Position numbers and translations under genes: made by a program. Positions 18,525 through 27,455 of a stretch of 64,000 nucleotides of DNA are shown one piece after another; the first letter of the stretch is position 1, and each line of letters opens with the position of its first letter. The notes beneath the pieces were generated by a model. That model did not search any database. It saw only the letters and a program-made list of their open reading frames with translations, and was not told the origin of the DNA. This DNA comes from Silvimonas soli (GTDB lineage Bacteria; Pseudomonadota; Gammaproteobacteria; Burkholderiales; Chitinibacteraceae), in NCBI RefSeq assembly GCF_030035605.1, contig NZ_CP106736.1:3038001-3102000 (forward strand). The letters are read 5' to 3'.

Positions 18525-19892
18525 ATGATGATTCGCAAACTGATCGGCAAGGTGCTACGGCGCCCGGGCAAACGTGTTTTGCACGCCAAACATTATGGAG
18601 TTCGCCGCGAGGATATTCACTCCGGCGCACTCAAGGTCTGTGATCGCCTGCAAGACGCTGGCTATGAAGCCTATGTGGTCGGCGGCGCGGTACGCGACCT
18701 GATGCTGGGCAAATCGCCCAAAGACTTTGACGTGGCTACCAGTGCCACGCCGGAGCAAGTTCGCCACGTGTTCAATCGCTCCCGCATTATCGGGCGGCGT
18801 TTTCGCATCGTGCATGTGCCGTTTTATGAACGCGGCGGCGAAGAAATTATCGAAGTCACCACCTTTCGCGGCGCGGGCGAAGCACCGACTGACGAAGCGG
18901 GCCGCATCCTGCGCGACAACGTTTACGGCTCACTGGAAGACGATGCACTGCGCCGCGACTTCACCGTTAATGCGCTGTATTACGACCCGAATCGCGAAGA
19001 AATCCTCGATTTCCATCACGGCGTGGATGACCTCGAAGCCAAACGTCTGGTGATGATTGGCGACCCTGGCATTCGTTACCGCGAAGACCCGGTGCGTATG
19101 CTGCGGGCGATCCGCCTGTCGGCCAAGCTGGGGCTGGAAATTGCACCACCGACCAGGAAGCCGATTGCCGAATGTGCCGGCTTGCTGCAGAACATTCCGT
19201 CGGCCCGTTTGTTCGATGAAATGATGAAGCTGCTGTTGTCAGGCCGCGCTTGGGATTGCCTGATGGCGCTCAAGGCCGACGGCCTGCACCGCTATCTGTT
19301 CCCGGTGCTGGATCAGCTGCTGCAAAAGCCGGAAACCCTGCAGTTCTTGCAAAAGGCTTTGGCCAACACCGATCAACGCCTGGCCGAAGACAAGCCCGTT
19401 TCGGCTGGTTTCCTGTTTGCCGCGTTGCTGTGGCATGAAGTCGAAGCCAACTGGCAAAAGCGCCAGGCCGCCGGTGAATACCCGGTGCCGGCGCTGGTGG
19501 CGGCCATGAACGAAGTGGAAGCCACTGTCGAAAAACGGCTGGCGATTCCGAACCGTTACGGCGCAGCCATGAAAGAAATCTGGTTGCTGCAACCGCGCTT
19601 TGAACAACGCGTCGGTAGCCGTCCGTTCCGCTTGCTGGAGCAACAGCGTTTTCGTGCCGCGTATGACTTCCTGGCGTTGCGCGGCGAGTGTGGCCTGATC
19701 GACAAAGAACTGGTCGAGTGGTGGACCCAGTTCCAGTACTGCGATGAAGAAACCCGTTCCGCCATGATCGCGCGCGTGACTGGCCCGCAAAAAGGCCCGG
19801 ATCGCAAACGACGTCGGCGCAAACCGACCGGTAAAGGCGGTGCCAAGCCGGAAGGCTCCAAATCCGGTGGCGATAGCGGTAACGCGGCATGA
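18525..19892 (+). CDS. pcnB: Poly(A) polymerase I
   Basis: Adds 3' poly(A) tails that mark RNA for decay. About 455 residues. The tRNA-nucleotidyltransferase/poly(A) polymerase head domain shows YVVGGAVRDLMLGKSPKDFDVATSA (GG and D-x-D catalytic motif), VTTFRGAGEAPTDE, and ALRRDFTVNALYYDP. The RYREDPVRMLRAIRLSAKLG segment follows. The C-terminus is highly basic (KRRRRKPTGKGG), which is typical of PcnB rather than of CCA-adding enzymes. Start is uncertain among ATGs at 18504, 18525 and 18528; MIRKLIGKVLRRPGK looks like the natural N-terminus. It overlaps folK by ATGA, so the two are coupled. Confidence 0.93.
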   Translation: MMIRKLIGKVLRRPGKRVLHAKHYGVRREDIHSGALKVCDRLQDAGYEAYVVGGAVRDLMLGKSPKDFDVATSATPEQVRHVFNRSRIIGRRFRIVHVPFYERGGEEIIEVTTFRGAGEAPTDEAGRILRDNVYGSLEDDALRRDFTVNALYYDPNREEILDFHHGVDDLEAKRLVMIGDPGIRYREDPVRMLRAIRLSAKLGLEIAPPTRKPIAECAGLLQNIPSARLFDEMMKLLLSGRAWDCLMALKADGLHRYLFPVLDQLLQKPETLQFLQKALANTDQRLAEDKPVSAGFLFAALLWHEVEANWQKRQAAGEYPVPALVAAMNEVEATVEKRLAIPNRYGAAMKEIWLLQPRFEQRVGSRPFRLLEQQRFRAAYDFLALRGECGLIDKELVEWWTQFQYCDEETRSAMIARVTGPQKGPDRKRRRRKPTGKGGAKPEGSKSGGDSGNAA

Positions 19893-20377
19893 GCGTGATG
19901 CACCGCGCCTTTGTCGCTTTGGGCGCCAATATGGATGATCCGGCAGCCCAGTTGCAGGCTGCCGTCAAACAGCTGGACGAGCTAGCCGGAACCCGGCTCG
20001 TGACATGCTCGCGCTTTTACGCGTCGGCTCCGGTGGGTTATGCCGACCAGCCGGATTTTATAAACGCCGTGGCCGAGTTGCAGACAGAGCTAGCGCCTGC
20101 CGCCTTGCTGCAGGCGCTGCTGGATATCGAAGCCGCGCAAGGCCGCGAGCGCACTTTTCGCAATGCCCCGCGCACGCTTGATCTGGACGTCCTGTTGTAT
20201 GACGACCTCAGCCTGCAGCAAGAACACCTGACCATTCCGCACCCGCGCATGCATGAGCGCGCGTTTGTGCTGGTGCCTCTGACCGAGATCGCACCAGACG
20301 TCATCATTCCCGGACTTGGCCCTGCAACAGCCTTCCTGGGGAAAGTCGCCAGCCAGCAATTGCATCCCTTGGGCTAA
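19889..20377 (+). CDS. folK: 2-amino-4-hydroxy-6-hydroxymethyldihydropteridine diphosphokinase
   Basis: Transfers pyrophosphate from ATP to hydroxymethyldihydropterin in folate synthesis. 162 residues, the normal size. Motifs: FVALGANMDDP at the start, SAPVGYADQPDFINAVAEL, and the signature RNAPRTLDLDVLLYDD with the two catalytic aspartates and arginine, then IPHPRMHERAFVLVPL. The ATG overlaps the pcnB stop by 4 bases. panB begins 85 bases downstream. The pcnB-folK-panB order is common in proteobacteria. Confidence 0.96.
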   Translation: MSVMHRAFVALGANMDDPAAQLQAAVKQLDELAGTRLVTCSRFYASAPVGYADQPDFINAVAELQTELAPAALLQALLDIEAAQGRERTFRNAPRTLDLDVLLYDDLSLQQEHLTIPHPRMHERAFVLVPLTEIAPDVIIPGLGPATAFLGKVASQQLHPLG

Positions 20378-20462
20378 ACTGGCATTGCGCGCTGCACCAT
20401 GATCTGGCGCAGCGCCTACCTTCTGTAATTCGCAACAGACCGTACTGACAGGATTTACCACC

Positions 20463-21254
20463 ATGAAAGTCACCATCAACACGCTGAACAAAATGAAGCA
20501 GGATGGCCAGAAGATCGCCATGCTGACCTGTTACGACGCCAGTTTTGCCACGCTGCTGGATGAATCCGGCGTGGATATCCTGTTGATTGGTGATTCGCTG
20601 GGCAATGTGGTGCAAGGGCAGACTTCAACCTTGCCGGTGACGCTGGATCACATGATCTATCACACCGCCTGCGTTGCCAAAGGCACCAAAGATGCACTGG
20701 TGCTGGCCGACCTGCCGTTTGGCAGCTACCAGGGCAGCCCGCAGCAAGCGTTTGATAGCGCAGTGCGGTTGATGCAGGCCGGTGCCGAAATGGTCAAGCT
20801 CGAAGGCGGCATGGTGATGACCGAAACCGTAGATTTCCTGGTGAATCGTGGTATCCCGGTCTGTATGCACATTGGCCTGCAGCCACAGTCCGTCAATCTG
20901 TACGGCGGTTACAAGGTGCAGGGCAAAACCGAGTTTGAAGCCGAAACGCTCAAGCGCGACGCCTTGGCGCTGCAAGCCGCGGGTGCCAGTTTGATCCTGA
21001 TGGAAATGGTACCCGCCGCCGTGGCCAAAGCCGTGACCGAGTCGCTCAGCATTCCCAATATCGGCATTGGTGCGGGCGTGGATTGCGATGGCCAGGTGCT
21101 GGTATTGCATGACATGCTCGGTGTGTATCCGGGCAAGAAAGCGCGCTTCGTGAAGAACTTCATGACCGGTGCTAGCAGCATTCAGGGCGCGGTCGAGAAC
21201 TATGTGAAAGCGGTGAAGGGTTCGACCTTCCCGGCAGACGAGCATTCGTTCTGA
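20463..21254 (+). CDS. panB: 3-methyl-2-oxobutanoate hydroxymethyltransferase
   Basis: First committed step of pantothenate synthesis: adds a hydroxymethyl group from methylenetetrahydrofolate to alpha-ketoisovalerate. 263 residues. Motifs: [28 protein letters not shown] (metal-binding Asp), [31 protein letters not shown] and [24 protein letters not shown] lies 8 bases before the ATG. Its TGA overlaps the next ATG as TGATG, so the HD gene is translationally coupled. The folate enzyme gene folK lies just upstream. Confidence 0.97.
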   Translation: MKVTINTLNKMKQDGQKIAMLTCYDASFATLLDESGVDILLIGDSLGNVVQGQTSTLPVTLDHMIYHTACVAKGTKDALVLADLPFGSYQGSPQQAFDSAVRLMQAGAEMVKLEGGMVMTETVDFLVNRGIPVCMHIGLQPQSVNLYGGYKVQGKTEFEAETLKRDALALQAAGASLILMEMVPAAVAKAVTESLSIPNIGIGAGVDCDGQVLVLHDMLGVYPGKKARFVKNFMTGASSIQGAVENYVKAVKGSTFPADEHSF

Positions 21255-21862
21255 TGACCGCGCCGCTCAGTACCGATTTCGCTGCAGTTACCTCATTCAT
21301 GCTGGAGCTGGAAAAGCTCAAAGGCGTGCTGCGCAAGAATCGTCCACTCGGGCAGACTCGTTACGAAAACACCGCTGAACACAGCTGGCAGATTTGCCTG
21401 CTGGCCATGTCGGTGGTGCCGTTTGCCGCCGAGGCTGTCGATATCTCCCGCGTTACCCAGTTGTTGCTGGTACACGATATTCCCGAGATCGATGCTGGCG
21501 ACGTAAACGTGTATGACGCAGCCGGTCGGGCTGCAGCCGAAGCCAAAGAAATGGCCGGGGCCGAACGCATTTTTGGCTTGTTGCCTGCTGAAACTGGCGA
21601 ATGGCTGTTTAGCCTGTGGCGCGAATTCACCACCGGTGATTCGCCCGAAGCGCGTTATGCCCGCGCGATTGATCGCATGATGCCCATGCTGCAAAACCTG
21701 AATAGTGGCGGCCAGAGCTGGCGCGAAAACGGCATCCGCATTGATCAGGTCGTGGGCATGAATCGACCCAAGGTATCTGGCGTGTTCCCGTCGATCTGGG
21801 TGCAGATCGAACAGCAGTTGCATGAGGCCGTGACTCGCGGCGATCTGGGCGCGGCGCAGTAA
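21254..21862 (+). CDS. HD-domain hydrolase (YfbR/HDDC2-like)
   Basis: A 202-residue HD-superfamily phosphohydrolase. The metal site is spread over RYENTAEHSWQICLLA (His in AEHSW) and LLVHDIPEIDAGDV (the HD dyad), with a later Asp in ARAIDRMMPMLQN. This pattern belongs to the YfbR/HDDC2 group of 5'-deoxynucleotidases, though closely related proteins have other or unknown substrates. It is inserted between panB and panC and coupled to panB by a 1-base stop/start overlap. A role connected with pantothenate or nucleotide salvage is only inference. Confidence 0.85.
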   Translation: MTAPLSTDFAAVTSFMLELEKLKGVLRKNRPLGQTRYENTAEHSWQICLLAMSVVPFAAEAVDISRVTQLLLVHDIPEIDAGDVNVYDAAGRAAAEAKEMAGAERIFGLLPAETGEWLFSLWREFTTGDSPEARYARAIDRMMPMLQNLNSGGQSWRENGIRIDQVVGMNRPKVSGVFPSIWVQIEQQLHEAVTRGDLGAAQ

Positions 21863-21945
21863 AGATTTATTGGTAGCAAGCATTACCAGAACGACTCTGC
21901 GCAATTCACATCAAACTATCAAATAATCAGACATTCAGGTCCGAT

Positions 21946-22785
21946 ATGAAAATCATCCATAGCATCGCTGAACTGCGCGCATGGCGCGCCAACGCTGGCA
22001 AGGTGGCTTTTGTCCCCACCATGGGCAACCTGCATCAGGGGCACATGGCACTGATTCGCGAAGCACAAAAACACGCCGATCATGTGGTGGTAAGCATTTT
22101 TGTGAACCGGCTGCAATTTGGTCAGGGCGAAGATTTCGACCGTTACCCACGCACCCTGCAGGCCGATGCTGATTTGATCGGCGCGGTGGCCAGCAATGCT
22201 GTGGTGTTCGCGCCGGATGAAAAAGAACTTTATCCGCACGTGGTGCAGCATTACAAAGTCGATCCCCCGGCGATCCAGGATGAACTCTGTGGCGCGTTCC
22301 GCCCCGGACATTTTGGCGGCGTGGCCACGGTGGTGACCAAGTTGTTCAATATCGTGCAGCCCACGGTGGCGTGCTTTGGCAAGAAAGACTACCAGCAACT
22401 GTTCATCATCCAGAGCATGGTTGAGGAGTTGAACCAGCCGGTGCAGATTATCCCGGTCGATACTGGCCGCGCAGCCAATGGTCTGGCGCTGTCATCGCGC
22501 AATGGTTATCTCACGCCGGAAGAACTGGCCGAAGCACCGCGTATTTTTCATCACCTGTCACGCATGAAAACCGCCATTGAGGCGGGTGAACGTGATTACG
22601 AAAAACTGGCCAACGAAACCATCGCCGACCTCACGGCGCGCGGTTGGGGGCAGATTGATTATGTTGAGGCGCGCAATGCGCTGACCCTCAAACCGGCCAC
22701 GCATACCGACCACCATATCGTGCTGCTGATCGCCGCACGCATCGGCAAAACGCGTCTGATCGACAATATGGAAATCGATTTGTGA
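21946..22785 (+). CDS. panC: Pantoate-beta-alanine ligase
   Basis: Joins pantoate and beta-alanine with ATP to make pantothenate. 279 residues. It has the nucleotidyl-transferase motif [36 protein letters not shown], and [39 protein letters not shown], the ATP site [12 protein letters not shown] (related to KMSKS) and a C-terminal beta-rich lobe follow. [10 protein letters not shown] differs from the more usual VNPTQF by the Arg-Leu pair. AGG precedes the ATG. It closes the pcnB-folK-panB-HD-panC run, and a strong terminator follows. Confidence 0.96.
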   Translation: MKIIHSIAELRAWRANAGKVAFVPTMGNLHQGHMALIREAQKHADHVVVSIFVNRLQFGQGEDFDRYPRTLQADADLIGAVASNAVVFAPDEKELYPHVVQHYKVDPPAIQDELCGAFRPGHFGGVATVVTKLFNIVQPTVACFGKKDYQQLFIIQSMVEELNQPVQIIPVDTGRAANGLALSSRNGYLTPEELAEAPRIFHHLSRMKTAIEAGERDYEKLANETIADLTARGWGQIDYVEARNALTLKPATHTDHHIVLLIAARIGKTRLIDNMEIDL

Positions 22786-22807
22786 GGCGTGGGCTACGAC
22801 CCTGGAA

Positions 22808-22838
22808 CAAAAAAAGGAGCCAACTGGCTCCTTTTTTT
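22808..22838 (+). terminator. Bidirectional terminator, panC / LysE gene
   Basis: AAAAAAAGGAGCCA (from 22809) pairs with TGGCTCCTTTTTTT (to 22838). It lies between two convergent genes, 23 bases past the panC stop and 14 bases past the LysE-family stop. Confidence 0.9.
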
Positions 22839-22851
22839 GCGTGCAAGACGC

Positions 22852-23466
22852 TTAACGCCGGGCAAACGCCAGCAAACCACCGACCGCAAAGAATGCCCCG
22901 CCGCAGCCGCGATTGAACATCTTCACTCGCGAAGGGCTGGCCAACCATGCCGCCAGTTTGGCGCCGCCAGCGGCGTAGGCCACTTGCCAGCTGGATTCGA
23001 TCACAAAGAAAGTGGCCAGCAGGACAATCCATTGCTGCTGTTGCGGAAGATGCGGGTCTACAAACTGCGGCAAGAAGGCACCGGCAAACAGGATGGCCTT
23101 GGGGTTGGATAACGCAACAGTCAGCCCCAGCCGGTAACGTGAGCTCGCCGTATCGCTATTGGCTTTGGGCAAGGCCAGTTCCGAACCGGCCTTCCAGCTT
23201 TGCCAACCCAGATAAACCAGATACGCCGCGCCGACCAGTTTCAGGACGAAAAACAAAGTGGCCGATGCCGCCAGAATCGCCGCCAGTCCAAACGCCGATG
23301 CAGTGAACAGAATGCCAAGCCCGGTAAAGGCGCCTGCCATCGTAGAGGTGGTGGCCTTCCAGCCGTAACGCGTGCCGTGAGACAGCATTAGCAACATGTT
23401 CGGGCCAGGCGTGGCGGAAATAAGCAGGGTGGTGGCGATAAATGCCAGCCAGAGATCAAAGCGCAT
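22852..23466 (-). CDS. LysE family amino-acid exporter
   Basis: A 204-residue inner-membrane protein of the LysE/RhtB superfamily, usually exporting amino acids or homoserine lactones. It begins MRFDLWLAFIATTLLISATPGPNMLLML; the ATPGPN motif in the first helix is the family signature. YLGWQSWKAG and LSNPKAILFAGAFLPQFVDP follow, again typical of RhtB. About six membrane segments. The start at 23466 has AGGA 8 bases upstream; a much longer frame exists but lacks support. The substrate cannot be assigned. It lies downstream of argA on the same strand. Confidence 0.9.
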   Translation of the reverse strand: MRFDLWLAFIATTLLISATPGPNMLLMLSHGTRYGWKATTSTMAGAFTGLGILFTASAFGLAAILAASATLFFVLKLVGAAYLVYLGWQSWKAGSELALPKANSDTASSRYRLGLTVALSNPKAILFAGAFLPQFVDPHLPQQQQWIVLLATFFVIESSWQVAYAAGGAKLAAWLASPSRVKMFNRGCGGAFFAVGGLLAFARR

Positions 23467-23606
23467 GATGAATCCTTTACTGCCCAAAGCTTTACAACAA
23501 AGCGGCCGTTCAATATACCGCTTGCATAGGCTTTGCAGGAGGTACAACACCGGCGCAACCTGGCCGATACAGTGATTGCGCGGGGTGGTCGATGAACTTC
23601 GGGACC

Positions 23607-24920
23607 TTAACGCAGCTGTTTGATAAACACTTTGGAGCGGCGCTGATAGTTGTACAGGCTCTTTTTCTCCATCGGCAATTCGTCGACAGTGGCTTGGGCG
23701 AAGCCGCGCTCGACAAACCAATGTGAAGTCCGCGTGGTCAGCGCAAACAGTGCGGTCATGCCCTGGCTGCGCGCTTGCTGTTCCACATGACGCAACAACA
23801 CGGCGCCACGGTCTTCATCACGGTAATCGGGGTGAACAACCAGGCAGGCCATTTCGGCCATCTGGCTATCAGCAAACGGGTGCACTGCCACGCAGCCGAT
23901 GATCTTGCCATCGTGTTCCAGCACCGAATACCGGTTGATTTCGCGCTCCAGCAATTCGCGGCCGCGTTTAACCAGCACGCCTTGATCTTCCAGTGGTTCA
24001 ATCAGCTGCAACATACCGCCAACATCATCAATGACTGCGTGGCGCATGGTCTCCAGCGTTTCGCGTGAGACCATGGTGCCGACGCCTTCGTGGCTGAACA
24101 ACTCCATCAGCATGGCGCCGTCGACGTTGTGGCTAACCAGATGCGCCCGCGCCACGCCACGGCGCACCGCTTTGATCGCGCAGGGCAGATACAGCCGTAC
24201 GTCTTCGTTGACGTTGGGGTTGGCCGCCAGAAACTGCTCGGCTTCCAGTGCAGTCATTTCGGTTTGCAGTTCACCGCTGGCATCGACCACGCCTTCCTGA
24301 CCAAACAGGAACAGCAGTTTGTGAGCGCGCAGGGCAATCGCGGCGCTGGTGGCGACGTCTTCCAGTGTCAGGTTGAAAATCTCGCCGGTCGGCGAATAGC
24401 CCAAGGTGGACAACAGCACCATTTCGCCGTCATCCAGCCGGTAATTCACGGCGGTGGTATCCACTTTGCGCACTTCGCCGGTGTACATCAGATCCAGCCC
24501 GTCGCGCACGCCCATCGGTTGCGCGGTAACGAAATTACCTGCGGAAACGCGGATATGTGCGTTGGCCATGGGCGAATTGGCCAGACCCATCGACAGCAGC
24601 GATTCGATTTCCACCCGCACCTGACCGACTGCCTGAATCACGCATTCGAGCGTTTCGGCGTCGGTTACGCGCACACCCTTGTGGTAATGCACGCTCAGCC
24701 CGCGTTCGGTCAGCCGGGTTTCAATTTGTGGGCGGGCACCATGCACCACCACCAGTCGCACCCCCAGACTCGTCAGTAGGTTGATATCGTGGGTCAGCGT
24801 AAAAAAGCGGCCATCGCGCACCACTTCGCCACCCAAAGCGATCACAAAAGTGCGACCACGAAAGGCGTGAATATAAGGGGCGGCTTGGCGAAACCATTGC
24901 ACGAAATCACTGGACTGCAT
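23607..24920 (-). CDS. argA: N-acetylglutamate synthase
   Basis: First step of arginine synthesis: acetyl-CoA plus glutamate. The 437-residue product is the classical bifunctional ArgA layout. The N-terminal amino-acid-kinase domain (about 20-270) includes FVIALGGEVVRDG and LGVRLVVVHGARPQI and binds arginine for feedback control. The C-terminal GNAT domain (about 290-437) contains IIGCVAVHPF, MAEMACLVVHPDYRDEDRGAVLL and LFALTTRTSHWFVERGF. GGAG precedes the ATG at 24920. It stands apart from other arg genes here. Confidence 0.96.
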   Translation of the reverse strand: MQSSDFVQWFRQAAPYIHAFRGRTFVIALGGEVVRDGRFFTLTHDINLLTSLGVRLVVVHGARPQIETRLTERGLSVHYHKGVRVTDAETLECVIQAVGQVRVEIESLLSMGLANSPMANAHIRVSAGNFVTAQPMGVRDGLDLMYTGEVRKVDTTAVNYRLDDGEMVLLSTLGYSPTGEIFNLTLEDVATSAAIALRAHKLLFLFGQEGVVDASGELQTEMTALEAEQFLAANPNVNEDVRLYLPCAIKAVRRGVARAHLVSHNVDGAMLMELFSHEGVGTMVSRETLETMRHAVIDDVGGMLQLIEPLEDQGVLVKRGRELLEREINRYSVLEHDGKIIGCVAVHPFADSQMAEMACLVVHPDYRDEDRGAVLLRHVEQQARSQGMTALFALTTRTSHWFVERGFAQATVDELPMEKKSLYNYQRRSKVFIKQLR

Positions 24921-25217
24921 ACGGGCTCCATATTTGCCGCTCTTGTGAAGCGGCAGGGGGCAAAAAACGGCGCGGGCCGGGATGCTTGATTGTAAGGCAA
25001 ACGCCGCCAGATATTGCTCTCTTCCAGGTACAACTTTTCTGGTCCAGGCGCGTTATACCTTCGCATCAATATAAAACCATATCGCGAACGGGATCAGTAG
25101 ATCACCTACAGGCGGGCGGCATAGCGCGGTGATAATGTATGCGGCGCAGATTGTCTGGAGTGCTGGAAGCTGTTTTTCAAGTAGCCACAATTACAACGAG
25201 AGTAACATTACCGCGCC

Positions 25218-25760
25218 ATGAAAAAGATACTACTCACCCTTGCACTGGCTTCGGCCGTATGTGGTGCCCAGGCGGCACCGATTGATTCATTCTCGGCTGC
25301 GCTCGGAGAATCCACTCGCCCCCACGGAGAAAACACGCCCGACGTCTTGCGTTTATCCGTGACCAAAGACTGGGACACCCGCTGGTTTGAAACGTCCACC
25401 GGTTACCTTACCGGGTACTGGGAGTTCGCCATGGGCGCATTCAAGCCGCAAGACACCACCGCATTCGATGTCGATGTGGTGCCGATGTTTCGCTACCAGT
25501 TCAACGTGGGCGCCAACTGGTGCAAACCGTTTGTTGAGCTCGGCGTCGGTGTTGCGTACCTGAGCGAGCACAAAGTAACGGATGACCATGACCTGACTTC
25601 GCATGCCCAATTCAGTGATCGTATTGGCGCTGGTTGCGGTTTCGATGCCGGTCGCCAGGAAGTGGGGATTAACTTCCATCACTTCTCCAACGGTGGTCTG
25701 GACAGGCCCAATCCGGGTATCGACTTTTTGCTGATGCGCTACGCGTATCATTTCGAATGA
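25218..25760 (+). CDS. PagL-like lipid A 3-O-deacylase (acyloxyacyl hydrolase family)
   Basis: Outer-membrane beta-barrel that would remove the 3-O-acyl chain from lipid A. The 180-residue precursor has a signal peptide (MKKILLTLALASAVCGAQAA, about 20 residues) and a mature part of amphipathic strands ending in a C-terminal aromatic strand (MRYAYHFE). The active-site block INFHHFSNGGLDRPNPGIDF has the His (155) and Ser (157) of the PagL triad, but the third position, Glu in PagL, is Asp169. The gene is alone, with a weak ribosome site, and is followed by a bidirectional terminator. Substrate inferred from family. Confidence 0.87.
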   Translation: MKKILLTLALASAVCGAQAAPIDSFSAALGESTRPHGENTPDVLRLSVTKDWDTRWFETSTGYLTGYWEFAMGAFKPQDTTAFDVDVVPMFRYQFNVGANWCKPFVELGVGVAYLSEHKVTDDHDLTSHAQFSDRIGAGCGFDAGRQEVGINFHHFSNGGLDRPNPGIDFLLMRYAYHFE

Positions 25761-25782
25761 CCGGCAGTGTTGCTGTCACCGC

Positions 25783-25813
25783 AAAAAAGCCCACGCTGAC
25801 GTGGGCTTTTTTT
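25783..25813 (+). terminator. Bidirectional terminator, PagL-like gene / nagA
   Basis: AAAAAAGCCCACG (25783-25795) pairs with CGTGGGCTTTTTT (25800-25812) around a CTGA loop. It lies between convergent genes. Confidence 0.9.
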
Positions 25814-25836
25814 GTGTCAGCGAGATGCTGATGGCC

Positions 25837-26943
25837 TCAACCAACCGCGTGTACCTGTTCGCCTTCGACATAAACCGCAGTGACATTCAAGTCCCGATCC
25901 AGTACTACCCAGTCGGCCCATGCGCCCACGCCAATGCGACCGCGATCTGCCAGCCCCAGATAATCCGCCGGATTGCGCGAGAGGCGGCTGGATGCGTCTT
26001 CCAGCGTCAGGCCAAGAGAGACCAGGTTGCGCAAGGCTTGATCCATGGTCAGCACACTGCCAGCCAGCGTGCCATCGGGCAGACGCACACCGCCCATGCA
26101 CTTGGTGATGGTGCGGCCTTCGTCCTTGGTGTATTCGCCGTCGGGCAAGCCGGTGGCGACCGACGCATCCGTCACGCAATAGAGCTTGGGAATGGCGCGC
26201 AGGGCGACATTCATGGCACCCGGATGCACGTGGATCAGATCCGGAATCAGTTCGCTATATTCGGCATGTGCCAGCGCTGCGCCGACCATGCCGGGTGCGC
26301 GGTGGCCGAGCGGCGACATGGCGTTGTAAAGATGGGTAAAGCCACTGGCACCATGTTCCAGCGCGGCCACGCCTTCTTCGTACGTGCCTAGCGAGTGGCC
26401 GATCTGCACGCGCACGCCACGCGCCGCCAGAATCTGGATGATCTCGCCGTGCCCGGCAATCTCCGGCGAGAGGGTAATGATCTTGACCGGCACCGTGGCC
26501 AGATATTGTTCCAGCTCGGCCATGACGGCGGTGCGGGCGTGGTCAGGCAGCCCACCCAGGCGGCCAGGATTCACGTACGGGCCTTCCAGATGTACGCCCA
26601 GAAACCGCGCGCCGCCAGCAGGACGATGGGCGATGGGGTCTGCCAGCGCTTGCAGCAGCGCAAACAAACGCTCGTGCGGTGCATTTACCGTCGTGGCCAG
26701 CAGGGCGGTGGTGCCGTGGCTGGCGTGCATGCGCGAAATAACGGCAGCGGCTTCGGCGCCATCCATGATGTTGGCGCCATTGGCACCATGTACATGCAAG
26801 TCGATAAAGCCGGGCAGGACGTAACCGTCGGTGTTGTTGGCCGGATCAGCCGAGATGGCGTCAATGGCGCTGACGCGGCCTGCCGCGCTATGAACGGTGC
26901 CGCGGCGCCAGCCAGCTAAAGTCAGAATGTTGCCCGATACCAT
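25837..26943 (-). CDS. nagA: N-acetylglucosamine-6-phosphate deacetylase
   Basis: Amidohydrolase that releases acetate from GlcNAc-6-phosphate in amino-sugar and chitin catabolism and in wall recycling. 368 residues. The metal site motifs are VLPGFIDLHVHGANGANIMDG (HxH) and GVHLEGPYVNPGRLGG (Glu). IGHSLGTYEEG, GFTHLYNAMSPLGHRAPG and CVTDASVATGLPDGEY (catalytic Asp) follow. The start at 26943 has AGGGG 6 bases upstream; the frame reaches 26979. No other nag genes are adjacent, so it may be regulated on its own. Confidence 0.94.
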   Translation of the reverse strand: MVSGNILTLAGWRRGTVHSAAGRVSAIDAISADPANNTDGYVLPGFIDLHVHGANGANIMDGAEAAAVISRMHASHGTTALLATTVNAPHERLFALLQALADPIAHRPAGGARFLGVHLEGPYVNPGRLGGLPDHARTAVMAELEQYLATVPVKIITLSPEIAGHGEIIQILAARGVRVQIGHSLGTYEEGVAALEHGASGFTHLYNAMSPLGHRAPGMVGAALAHAEYSELIPDLIHVHPGAMNVALRAIPKLYCVTDASVATGLPDGEYTKDEGRTITKCMGGVRLPDGTLAGSVLTMDQALRNLVSLGLTLEDASSRLSRNPADYLGLADRGRIGVGAWADWVVLDRDLNVTAVYVEGEQVHAVG

Positions 26944-27076
26944 GAATGCCCCTGAGTCCGTCTCAATTTGTCTGGGCATTCATTATGCGAGTGCAACGCC
27001 TCGCGTGGTAAGGCCTGAATTGGCCAGGTTTGCTTGATATCGGCAATTATTGTTTGCCAGGGCGTGCCAACCAGAT

Positions 27077-27454
27077 TCAGTGGCGCGAGTAATCCAGCGA
27101 GAAATTGACCAATGTTTCCAGCGAAACATGTTCGAGGATAGATTCATGCGTGGCGGCCATGATGACCTTGGGTGCCTTGCCTGCGGTGAGTGCCTCTGTC
27201 CAGCGGGCCTCGCACAGGCACCAGCGGTCGCCGGGTTTGAGGCCATCAAAACCCCATTCCGGCCGTGGCGTGGAAAGGTCGTTACCCTGTGCTTTGGAAA
27301 ACGCCAGAAACTCGGCCGTCATTTGCACGCAGACCGTGTGCTTGCCGGCGTCGTCTTCATGCTCGCCACAACACCCATTGCGGGTGAAGCCGGTGAGCGG
27401 ATCAAGGCTGCAAGCCACCAGCGGTAAACCAAGGACGTTCAGGTCTTGTGTCAT
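27077..27454 (-). CDS. DUF2237 family protein
   Basis: A 125-residue cytoplasmic protein of the DUF2237 family, with no known function. The family pattern is clear: NVLGLPLVACSLDPLTGFTRNGCCGEHEDDAGKHTVCVQMT, then FLAFSKAQGNDLSTPRPEWGFDGLKPGDRWCLCEARW, with conserved Gly-Cys-Cys and Trp-Cys-Leu-Cys. The pairs of cysteines suggest metal binding or redox activity (inference). The ATG at 27454 lies 1 base past the stop of the MBL gene, so tatD-MBL-DUF2237 is one coupled unit. Confidence 0.85.
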   Translation of the reverse strand: MTQDLNVLGLPLVACSLDPLTGFTRNGCCGEHEDDAGKHTVCVQMTAEFLAFSKAQGNDLSTPRPEWGFDGLKPGDRWCLCEARWTEALTAGKAPKVIMAATHESILEHVSLETLVNFSLDYSRH

Positions 27455-27455
27455 G

